NCBI GenBank assembly: GCA_013214445.1 | Contig: JABSPG010000304.1 | Location: forward strand, 1 to 5,566 | DNA from: Ekhidna sp. | Lineage (GTDB): Bacteria > Bacteroidota > Bacteroidia > Cytophagales > Cyclobacteriaceae | DNA length: 5,566 nucleotides | Direction of reading: 5' to 3' | In this document: in pieces, positions 1-5,566 of the stretch | Position numbering within the stretch: the stretch's first letter is position 1 | Layout: each line of letters begins with the position of its first letter | Notes under the pieces: generated by a model | Databases searched by the model: none | What the model was told of the DNA's origin: nothing | What the model saw: the letters and a program-made list of their open reading frames with translations, nothing else | Position numbers and translations under genes: made by a program

Positions 1-2729
1 AGTTTTAATAGGTAGATCCCATCTTCTAAATCCTTGACATCAATTGTTTGACTATACCCTTTTCTAGAAATGAATTTCCCAGCTAAGTCTGTTACAGTAA
101 CATAATCAGGGCGCAGCGGAGTATTTCCCAGCTCTATTGATAGTTTGTCCTGTACTGGATTGGGGAAAAGATGAACTTGAACTAATTGTTCAAACCCTAG
201 AACCGTCAGTTCAAATGGCTCAGATAAGGTAGCACAAGAACCATTTGACACCTCCACGCTATATATGCCTGTGACTAAATTTAGCAGCGTGGCAGAAGTT
301 TCTCCTACCAAAAGCTCATCATTCAAATACCATTGCAAGGTTTGTCCATCCGCGATGCTTACGCTTAAGGAATTTTCTGTCTTTACAATTACTGGCACTT
401 GTGGATATTCATTTTCTGACAACACTTCCACAGTTTCACTAATTGGATCATCTAATAAATTTCTAATTGTGATTTCATAGCTACCTGCCACTAGCTCTAA
501 AAATTGACCCACATCTTGAAAGTCACTGCCGTCTATGCTAAAATCATACGGTGGAGTGCCTGAGATCTCTAATGATATCGAACCATCAGATACATCAGGA
601 CACGAAGTGGAGGTAACATCTACAGACTCAACAGAAACATTGATTAGTTCAAAATCATCAGACATAGTTGAACATATACCTGCAGATACTTCCACCGAAT
701 AAGTACCTTCCTGCAGATCGCTAAATGAAGACTGAGTAGCTGATGCAATTTGTGCTCCATTGTAATACCACTGTGCCGATTGGTTGCTGGACAATTCAAT
801 AACCAGTTCGGTGTTTTGAATTTCAATAACTGGCTTTTCTGGATAGTCATTGAGGTAGGATACTGTGACATTTACAGTCTCCGAGTTTTGTACAACATCT
901 TCAATGCCTATTTCATATTCTCCCACTGGAAGGTTTGCAAATACATTCTCAGATGCCAAGGGACCTCCATTAATGCTATATGTGAAAGGGCCATTTCCTT
1001 GCGCTATGATTTCAATGCTACCATCCGAAGTGTCTGGACATGAAGTGTCCTGCACTTCTAGGCTCGAAACCACAATACCTGACCCTCCACCAGCTGAAGA
1101 AATAGTGTAATTATCGATATAAAGGTTGTTGCCCCAACCATTGATTCCAAGAAATGCAACCTCAATAACCTTCTTATCATTAGGTACTTCAAATGAAATT
1201 GTTTCTTGTTTCCAATCTTCCGCAGACGGGACAAATTGACTGGTAAAATAAGTTGAGGTCGTCTGCAGGTCAGCTCCCTCTTTCGAATAGATAGATTGCC
1301 AAGTTGGTTCACATGATCCTCTATATACGACTGACAATCCATCTGGAAAATCAGGAGAATACCCTGAATATGCATAATCAAATGATAATTCAAAGGACTT
1401 ATCTACGGTAGTATTCAAAACAGCAAATACCAAGAAATCTTGTTGCCCTACCTTCTGGTAGTTGAAAAAATCTAAATAGGCAGAACCATCTCCATCAGTA
1501 CTTGCAGAATTAGATTTGAGCCAGGTAATCGAATTATCACTATTGATCACTTTCTCTTCAATGGACGACTCCTCGAATGAGCCCTCCGCTGATGTCTCTG
1601 AAGAGCTTAATTCTTCATCTACTCGTATTGCATTTTCTATGATTTTTGTTTCGCCTCCATCAGCAGAGGTAATGGTGAGTTTTACTGAATAGGTGCCGGC
1701 CACATCATAAGCCACTACCGGATTATCGAGGGAACTGGTAGCTGGATTTCCGCCTTCAAATTCCCAAGCGTACGTGTCCGCATTGATGGACTTATTAGTG
1801 AAAGAAACAGATTGACCTGTACACAGACTTCCTAAATCGAAAGTAAAATCAGCTAGGTAGTTTGTCTGCTTTAAGTAATTTCTTCGAGTTGTGTATGCTT
1901 CGTTCATACGATCGTACTGCCCCTGAGAGAAAACATCTCTGCATGCCTTTGTAGAATACGACATGATGTTATTTGCATCGGGAACAAACGTATCTCCATT
2001 GGCATCAGTTTCTGACTCGGTATACTGACATGCACCGTTGACCTTCCCACTCAGGTTAGGATCTGCCTCAGTATCGCAAAGCTGATCTCCAGCAGTAGCG
2101 CAGTTTCTTCCTTCACCTCTTGTCACCAATTCATCAGTTAGTTCTGAATTAGACCTTCCATGTGTATGAAACAAAGCGAAAAAATGTCCGATTTCATGAG
2201 GGAAAGTAGAACCATTCATGGTACAGGAATTGTCCATTAGAATTACATCTGGACCACCTGGGAAGTAGGCATATCCACAAAAGAAACCGCCCTCACCATT
2301 CCCCACGGAATTAGCGAAATATACATTTATGGTATTTTCAAAATTGTACCTAGACGTTAGTTGGCCTTCATCCGAATTGACGAAATCGTAGTACTTTGAT
2401 TCATCTATATAGTTGATAGTGAGGATAAAGAACGATAAACCCGCGTTGCTGTAATAGGCATTCACATTATCTAGAGCCTCATTGAGATCTAGCTCTGATA
2501 AACCACCCGTTCCATCGTCACGACGGATAATATGTGCCACGATAGCTAAATCAGTGGTCGACTGCCTGCTTGAAAAATCCCTATTTAATTCAGCCTGATG
2601 GCCTAACTTTTTAAACAACCGAATCTGTTCAATAGTAGGTGCGGGACTACCGCATTCAATTTTCTGCGCACTCAATATGAAAACAGCCGAAATAAAAAAA
2701 ACACCAATGAGTACTATCCTGGAAGCCAT
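1..2729 (-). CDS. Secreted M43-type zinc metalloprotease, multidomain, T9SS substrate (3' end cut by window edge)
   Basis: Open for 909 codons from ATG at 2729; the C-terminus lies beyond position 1. The start is fixed: an in-frame TGA lies at 2745-2747 with no other start codon between. Seen: signal peptide at residues 1-22 (MASR, hydrophobic core, LSAQ). An M43/pappalysin-like catalytic domain covers about 23-290, with zinc motif HEIGHFFALFH (H178, E179, H182, H188), a CDTEADP segment (C218) and Met-turn NIMSYS (M256). A PKD domain spans about 293-370 (WEFEGG, then GTYSVKLTI). A MAM/jelly-roll-like domain of the kind common in T9SS proteins spans about 382-545 (DGDGSAYLDF, ending YIDN). Two 146-residue SprB-like plus Ig-like modules follow (552-697, 698-843), then a T9SS type A sorting domain from about 850 (FPNP at 855-858, GIYLLKL at the edge). 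Perhaps 10-20 residues are missing. Inferred: exported by Sec, crosses the outer membrane by T9SS, and is surface-bound or released as a protein- or peptide-degrading enzyme. The usual Gly of HExxHxxGxxH is Ala185. It overlaps the upstream gene by 16 nt, suggesting translational coupling. Substrate unknown. Confidence 0.94.
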   Translation of the reverse strand, partial: MASRIVLIGVFFISAVFILSAQKIECGSPAPTIEQIRLFKKLGHQAELNRDFSSRQSTTDLAIVAHIIRRDDGTGGLSELDLNEALDNVNAYYSNAGLSFFILTINYIDESKYYDFVNSDEGQLTSRYNFENTINVYFANSVGNGEGGFFCGYAYFPGGPDVILMDNSCTMNGSTFPHEIGHFFALFHTHGRSNSELTDELVTRGEGRNCATAGDQLCDTEADPNLSGKVNGACQYTESETDANGDTFVPDANNIMSYSTKACRDVFSQGQYDRMNEAYTTRRNYLKQTNYLADFTFDLGSLCTGQSVSFTNKSINADTYAWEFEGGNPATSSLDNPVVAYDVAGTYSVKLTITSADGGETKIIENAIRVDEELSSSETSAEGSFEESSIEEKVINSDNSITWLKSNSASTDGDGSAYLDFFNYQKVGQQDFLVFAVLNTTVDKSFELSFDYAYSGYSPDFPDGLSVVYRGSCEPTWQSIYSKEGADLQTTSTYFTSQFVPSAEDWKQETISFEVPNDKKVIEVAFLGINGWGNNLYIDNYTISSAGGGSGIVVSSLEVQDTSCPDTSDGSIEIIAQGNGPFTYSINGGPLASENVFANLPVGEYEIGIEDVVQNSETVNVTVSYLNDYPEKPVIEIQNTELVIELSSNQSAQWYYNGAQIASATQSSFSDLQEGTYSVEVSAGICSTMSDDFELINVSVESVDVTSTSCPDVSDGSISLEISGTPPYDFSIDGSDFQDVGQFLELVAGSYEITIRNLLDDPISETVEVLSENEYPQVPVIVKTENSLSVSIADGQTLQWYLNDELLVGETSATLLNLVTGIYSVEVSNGSCATLSEPFELTVLGFEQLVQVHLFPNPVQDKLSIELGNTPLRPDYVTVTDLAGKFISRKGYSQTIDVKDLEDGIYLLK
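201..638 (-). repeat. Protein-level tandem module, copy 2 (SprB-like + Ig-like)
   Basis: Residues 698-843 of the protease, aligning without a net gap to copy 1: TSCPDVSDGSI (C710 with C564), YPQVPVI (Y775 with Y629), QWYLN (W800 with W654), GIYSVEVSNGSC (C832 with C686) and EPFEL. The sorting domain follows after about six residues. The DNA of the two copies has clearly diverged, so this is an old duplication, not a recombining repeat. Confidence 0.85.
639..1076 (-). repeat. Protein-level tandem module, copy 1 (SprB-like + Ig-like)
   Basis: Residues 552-697 of the protease. The first half resembles a SprB repeat (TSCPDTSDGSI with C564, then FTYSING and a L-P-V-G-E-Y-E-I strand). The second half is Ig-like (YPEKPVI from Y629, QWYYN with W654, then GTYSVEVSAGIC with C686 and DDFEL). 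Matching residues in copy 2 lie exactly 146 residues on. Confidence 0.85.
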
Positions 2730-3199
2730 CCTACTCTTACATTTTCAATTTGCAAATAATCAATCAATGTATCAGAGAAGGTAACATTTTTCAGAATGAT
2801 GGTCACTTTATAAGGCTCATTATTCCTGTACTTTTCAAGTTCCTGATCCGAAAGCCTTACTTCAGCTACACCTTCTGTGGCTAATGTCTCACTCAACAAC
2901 TCAGGCTTTTCACCCATGATGTCATTGCACAAGAATTCATCGATTGATTCAGCATATCGTTTCTTCTTTACTTCTAGCACATCATTTTTTCCAACCCCGT
3001 ACAGTTGAGTTCCCTGTATCTCGATTTCACTGGTTTTCAATGATATTGAAATAAACTCCTTATTATCCTCTGAAAACTTGTATACAATAAATCTACTGCA
3101 TCCTATTTCATCTCCTGAAAATGGATGCGTGGGACTTGTTGTTTTTGTGACGGAACATGCCGTAGAAATCAGTACAAAAAGAAAAACCAGCCTCTTCAT
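2714..3199 (-). CDS. Small exported protein or lipoprotein of unknown function
   Basis: I do not recognise the family. From ATG at 3199 the product is 161 residues. It opens with MKR, a hydrophobic stretch (LVFLFVLIS) and TAC, so it is exported. The cysteine suggests a lipoprotein, but Ser, not Leu/Val/Ile, sits at lipobox position -3, so signal peptidase I cleavage after S-T-A is also possible. The mature part is polar and looks beta-rich. Two further cysteines (positions 34 and 91 of this reading) could form a disulfide in the periplasm. An upstream ATG at 3223 is in frame, would add MNITNLQG and would overlap murI by 14 nt. I prefer 3199 because it gives a compact signal peptide and leaves 10 nt after the murI stop. 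An AAGGA lies directly against this ATG, too close for a normal ribosome binding site, so it does not decide the start. The 3' end overlaps the protease start by 16 nt, so the two are probably co-expressed; a role tied to the protease is only inference. Confidence 0.8.
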   Translation of the reverse strand: MKRLVFLFVLISTACSVTKTTSPTHPFSGDEIGCSRFIVYKFSEDNKEFISISLKTSEIEIQGTQLYGVGKNDVLEVKKKRYAESIDEFLCNDIMGEKPELLSETLATEGVAEVRLSDQELEKYRNNEPYKVTIILKNVTFSDTLIDYLQIENVRVGWLPG

Positions 3200-3209
3200 T
3201 CCTTGCAAA

Positions 3210-4037
3210 TTAGTTATGTTCATCCCAAATCAATCGTTGCTCCAAATGCACCTCTTTTCCAAAAAATATCTTTGTTATGTGCTCAAAACTCTTCGTGAAA
3301 TCGGAGACCATAAATCTGTCCGGAGCTGCCCTCCTTTCTTTGTTTATCAGTTGATTGTACTCCAAATAGGCTTTCAGTGCTTTCGCGACTGTCTCGGCAG
3401 AATCAATAATCCCAACAGCCTTGGATCCATTCCGATAGTAAGTAGAAATCTCATCTTTAATGATTGGGTAGTGAGTACATCCAAGTATCAGCGATTCAAT
3501 AGCCGACAAAGAGGGATCTGCCAGGTATCGATTGATAATTTCATGGCTGATCTGATCGTTATGGATACCCTCCTCTATCATGGGCACCAAGAGTGAAGTA
3601 GCCAGTGCAGAAAACTGGATCCCCATTGATAGTTCCTCAATCTTTTTTTTGTACACCTCCGAAGACACTGTTTGTTTAGTTCCGATCAAGCCAATTTTTC
3701 CTCCTTTGTAATTTTCACGGATGAAGTCGATGGTCGGATTGATTACGTCAAATACCTTGGCTTTCTTCCCTACATACTCTGTCACCAAATCGTAAGCCGC
3801 AGAGGATGCAGAATTACATGCAATTAATATCACCTTACAATTCATTTTTAGCAGCATATCCGAGATCCTAACTGAATATGCTTGTATAGCCGCCGTTGAC
3901 TTATCACCATATGGTAAATGAGCAGTATCGCCAAAGTAGATAATGTTCTCATTTGGCAGAGCGTCCTTAACTGCCTTAGCGACAGTCAATCCGCCAATGC
4001 CACTATCAAAAATCCCGATGGGTTGATTAGACTTCAT
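3210..4037 (-). CDS. murI: Glutamate racemase
   Basis: Cytoplasmic, cofactor-independent racemase that converts L-glutamate to D-glutamate for peptidoglycan precursor synthesis. From ATG at 4037 the product is 275 residues, normal for the family. Seen: N-terminal IGIFDSGIGG with D11 and S12, PYG at 42-44, first catalytic cysteine C74 in ACNSAS, second catalytic cysteine C187 in GCTHYP with H189. All expected active-site residues are present. The reading frame stays open upstream to a TTG at 4112, but that 25-residue extension is translated through a hairpin and T-run, has no counterpart in the family, and overlaps the upstream stop codon. ATG 4037 places the conserved motif at residue 7, as usual. 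The gene has its own promoter-like element at 4100-4130 and a hairpin directly against the start codon. It leads a tight cluster with two exported proteins unrelated to wall precursor synthesis. An A8 run (3643-3650 on the plus strand) lies in the K-K-K codons at about residues 130-132. Confidence 0.97.
   Translation of the reverse strand: MKSNQPIGIFDSGIGGLTVAKAVKDALPNENIIYFGDTAHLPYGDKSTAAIQAYSVRISDMLLKMNCKVILIACNSASSAAYDLVTEYVGKKAKVFDVINPTIDFIRENYKGGKIGLIGTKQTVSSEVYKKKIEELSMGIQFSALATSLLVPMIEEGIHNDQISHEIINRYLADPSLSAIESLILGCTHYPIIKDEISTYYRNGSKAVGIIDSAETVAKALKAYLEYNQLINKERRAAPDRFMVSDFTKSFEHITKIFFGKEVHLEQRLIWDEHN
4008..4020 (-). repeat. 13-nt direct repeat, copy 2 (inside murI codons)
   Basis: CATCGGGATTTTT on the minus strand, here within the codons for P-I-G-I-F-D of murI. 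Its CATCGGGA can pair with the hairpin 5' arm at 4063-4056 in place of copy 1, with the start codon in the loop. Confidence 0.9.
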
Positions 4038-4063
4038 AAAAAATCCCGATGTTTCCATCGGGA
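4038..4063 (-). terminator. GAAA-capped hairpin plus T6, touching the murI ATG
   Basis: On the minus strand a perfect 8-bp stem, TCCCGATG (4063-4056) with CATCGGGA (4051-4044), encloses a GAAA tetraloop (4055-4052) of the stable GNRA type. Six T follow (4043-4038) and the murI ATG comes next (4037). A G-U and an A-U pair could lengthen the stem by two. The form is that of an intrinsic terminator for the CBS transcript. Because it lies downstream of the predicted murI promoter, it would also be in the murI leader, where it could attenuate transcription or hide the start region. Confidence 0.7.
4039..4051 (-). repeat. 13-nt direct repeat, copy 1 (hairpin 3' arm and T-run)
   Basis: CATCGGGATTTTT on the minus strand, formed by the 3' arm of the murI-leader hairpin and the first five T of its T-run. 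It is identical to the stretch at 4008-4020, 31 nt further on. Confidence 0.9.
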
Positions 4064-4099
4064 CTGCAAGTAAAGAGTTGAAAATTAATTGTGCTATTT

Positions 4100-4130
4100 C
4101 AAATTTAATCAATTAGTCATTGCAACCAAA
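4100..4130 (-). promoter_or_regulatory. Predicted Bacteroidota-type promoter for murI
   Basis: On the minus strand TTTG (4130-4127), a 19-nt spacer and TAAATTTG (4107-4100) match the Bacteroidota primary sigma consensus of a -33 TTTG box and a -7 TAnnTTTG box. The -33 box lies inside the last codons of the upstream CBS gene and the -7 box just past its stop codon. Transcription would start at about 4092-4096, giving a leader of roughly 55-60 nt before the murI ATG. That leader would contain the hairpin at 4044-4063. Confidence 0.6.
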
Positions 4131-5482
4131 AGATCACTTTGGGTGATGATGTGCACCTGATGTTGCTCATCTCTGACCAGCAGTGCTTTTTTCTGCTTAC
4201 CTAGCATAGAAGACATCACGTCAATCGTCTCATTTGGAGAGACAAATTGAAACGAACCATCCATTAAATCAGAAACGGGTTTGTCTTTTAGATCTGGACT
4301 TTCAATCAACGCATTCAATATCTTACTGTCAGAAACACTTCCTACAAAGTGGTCTCCATCAACTACCGGCGCTTGATCGATCCCCTTTTTGTTCATCAGT
4401 CTTATAGCCTCTCCTACATTCAAAGATTGCTCAATAGTCATCAACTGGGATGACCCGTTTTTACTAGCGACAATATCACGAGCTGTTGCAAACTTCCTCT
4501 CCTCTAAAAATCCGTGATCTTTCATCCAGTCATCGTTATAGACTTTGCCCAGATATCTTGTTCCATGGTCAGGAAGAATAACCACCATCACGTCATCTTC
4601 TTTCAAATGCTCCTTGGCATACTCCAAAGCTCCATGAACAGCCGATCCACAAGACCATCCAATAAACAATCCTTCCTCTCTAGCTAACCTTCTTGTCATG
4701 ATAGCTGCATCTTTGTCAGTCACCTTAACAATGTGGTCTACCATATCAAAATCCACATTCTTTGGAAGAATATCTTCACCAATACCTTCTGTTAAGTAAG
4801 GATAGACCTCTTTTTCATCAAATATCCCTGTCTCCTTATACTTCTTAAATACAGACCCGTAGCTATCTAATCCTACGGTAATAATATCTGGATTTTGCTC
4901 CTTCAAATACTTTGAGGTCCCGCTGATCGTACCTCCAGTGCCCATCCCAGCTGCGTAATGGGTGATTTTGCCTTCCGTATCACGCCAAATTTCCGGTCCT
5001 GTCGTTTCATAGTGAGAAAGTGCGTTAGCCGGGTGATCATACTGATTGGGGTAAAACGAATTTGGAGTATCTCTTTCAAGCTGCTTAGCTACAGAGTAAT
5101 ACGATTTAGGATCATCCGGTGCAACATTGGTAGGGCACACAACTACCTCGGCACCAACAGCCCTCAAAATATCCATCTTTTCCTTACTCTGCTTGTCAGC
5201 AAGCGTAAAAACGCACTTATAACCTTTTGAAATGGCTACCAATGCAAGACCCATACCTGTATTTCCTGAAGTACCCTCAATGATTGTACCTCCAGGCTTA
5301 AGGATACCTTTCTCCTCTGCATCCTCAATCATTTTCAAGGCAATACGATCTTTAATTGAGTTACCAGGATTGAAATATTCGACCTTCACCAAAATGGTCC
5401 CCTTGATACCGCTATTAACACTGTTTAGCTTCAAGAGTGGGGTGTTTCCTATTCCTTCCGTTATGTTGTTTAGATACTTCAT
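4109..5482 (-). CDS. Cystathionine beta-synthase-type PLP enzyme with C-terminal CBS-domain pair
   Basis: Fold type II PLP enzyme of the cysteine synthase/cystathionine beta-synthase family, cytoplasmic. It probably condenses serine (or an activated serine) with homocysteine to give cystathionine; O-acetylserine sulfhydrylase activity cannot be excluded by sequence. From ATG at 5482 the product is 457 residues. Seen: GNTPLLKLN near residue 12; PLP lysine K44 in NPGNSIKDR; substrate loop TSGNTG at 71-76; phosphate-binding GTGGT at 181-185; EGIGEDILP near 232; SCGSA at 277-281; ILPDHGTRYL followed by a DDWM segment near 302-319. The last pattern and the two CBS domains (about 335-392 and 400-457) match cystathionine beta-synthase better than plain CysK, which ends at about 310 residues. 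There is no N-terminal heme domain as in the human enzyme. In other members the CBS pair binds adenosyl ligands and regulates activity; here that is inference. The frame extends to a TTG at 5497, but that codon sits at the predicted transcription start, so ATG 5482 is chosen. Confidence 0.93.
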   Translation of the reverse strand: MKYLNNITEGIGNTPLLKLNSVNSGIKGTILVKVEYFNPGNSIKDRIALKMIEDAEEKGILKPGGTIIEGTSGNTGMGLALVAISKGYKCVFTLADKQSKEKMDILRAVGAEVVVCPTNVAPDDPKSYYSVAKQLERDTPNSFYPNQYDHPANALSHYETTGPEIWRDTEGKITHYAAGMGTGGTISGTSKYLKEQNPDIITVGLDSYGSVFKKYKETGIFDEKEVYPYLTEGIGEDILPKNVDFDMVDHIVKVTDKDAAIMTRRLAREEGLFIGWSCGSAVHGALEYAKEHLKEDDVMVVILPDHGTRYLGKVYNDDWMKDHGFLEERKFATARDIVASKNGSSQLMTIEQSLNVGEAIRLMNKKGIDQAPVVDGDHFVGSVSDSKILNALIESPDLKDKPVSDLMDGSFQFVSPNETIDVMSSMLGKQKKALLVRDEQHQVHIITQSDLLVAMTN

Positions 5483-5505
5483 TAAATGAGTTTTCAAATT
5501 TTTGG

Positions 5506-5513
5506 CAAAGGTA
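5506..5513 (-). promoter_or_regulatory. Predicted -7 promoter element for the CBS gene
   Basis: TACCTTTG on the minus strand (5513-5506) is an exact TAnnTTTG match, 23 nt before the ATG at 5482. No good TTTG box is seen 19-21 nt upstream (TTAA occupies that place), so the -33 half is weak. Transcription would start near 5498-5502, giving a leader of only about 16-20 nt. Confidence 0.5.
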
Positions 5514-5566
5514 TCGAAAGCTGTTCAACTCTTTAATCATTGTGTCAATCGATAAAGTAGAGTTAA

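Noticed and set aside
1036..1050. GGACA-TGAAG-TGTCC inverted repeat inside the protease gene
   Set aside because: Only 5-bp arms within a coding region (codons around SCPD), with no T-run; expected by chance.
201..1076. The two modules as a recombining DNA repeat or CRISPR-like array
   Set aside because: Similarity is at the protein level; I see no long identical DNA stretches and there are no spacers.
265..1110. Plus-strand open frames at 265-480, 750-1043 and 865-1110
   Set aside because: Antisense shadows of the SprB/Ig-like modules, with no motif and no promoter or start context.
644..1393. Minus-strand open frames at 644-871 and 1058-1393
   Set aside because: They are out of frame within the long protease gene, whose frame encodes recognisable domains throughout; their translations show no family features.
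3078..3596. 172-codon plus-strand open frame opposite the small exported protein and murI
   Set aside because: It lies antisense to murI, whose identity is certain, and across the small exported gene; its translation has no recognisable motif.
4038..4112. TTG start at 4112 for murI, adding 25 residues
   Set aside because: The extension overlaps the upstream stop codon, runs through the hairpin and T-run, and puts the conserved IGIFDSGIGG far from the N-terminus; ATG 4037 fits the family.
4109..5482. Plain cysteine synthase (cysK) assignment
   Set aside because: The protein is about 150 residues longer than CysK, carries two CBS domains and has the ILPD...DDWM pattern of cystathionine beta-synthases. 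Sulfhydrylase activity remains possible.
4958..5489. Plus-strand open frames opposite the CBS gene (4958-5230, 5232-5489)
   Set aside because: Antisense to conserved PLP-enzyme motifs, including the PLP lysine region; composition and lack of motifs mark them as shadows.
5483..5497. TTG start at 5497 for the CBS gene
   Set aside because: It lies at or before the expected transcription start after TACCTTTG; ATG 5482 gives the usual N-terminus shortly before GNTPLL.

Overview
The window looks like chromosomal DNA from a marine-type Bacteroidota, most likely the Cytophagales/Flammeovirgaceae side of the phylum. Three things support this. One product carries a type IX secretion (T9SS) C-terminal sorting domain, which is confined to this phylum. 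Two intergenic regions hold the Bacteroidota -7 promoter element TAnnTTTG. None of the genes has a clear, well-spaced Shine-Dalgarno sequence. The genus is inference. All genes lie on the minus strand, so the window reads from right to left.

Right to left: a short leader with a TACCTTTG -7 element (5483-5566) precedes a cystathionine beta-synthase-type PLP enzyme with a C-terminal pair of CBS domains (4109-5482). A 71-nt intergenic region (4038-4108) follows. Its upstream edge carries a near-consensus Bacteroidota promoter (TTTG-N19-TAAATTTG). Its downstream edge carries a GAAA-capped hairpin followed by six T that directly touches the ATG of glutamate racemase murI (3210-4037). Ten nt after murI comes a small secreted protein or lipoprotein of unknown function (2714-3199). 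Its 3' end overlaps by 16 nt the start of a large secreted multidomain metalloprotease (1-2729), which runs off the left edge a little before its C-terminus.

The metalloprotease gene is the largest feature. It is open for 909 codons and encodes a signal peptide, an M43 (pappalysin-type) zinc protease domain, a PKD domain, a MAM/jelly-roll-like domain, two copies of a 146-residue SprB-like plus Ig-like module, and a T9SS sorting domain. It is one uninterrupted frame; every other open frame under it is a shadow.

The genes look like two transcription units: the CBS gene alone, and murI with the small exported protein and the protease, tightly packed or overlapping. The first pair is primary metabolism (transsulfuration; D-glutamate for peptidoglycan). 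The last pair is extracytoplasmic. I see no mobile element, CRISPR array, tRNA or rRNA, and no clear new multi-gene system. The most interesting structure is the murI leader, where promoter, terminator-like hairpin and start codon fall within about 95 nt and one hairpin arm is repeated in the first codons of murI.
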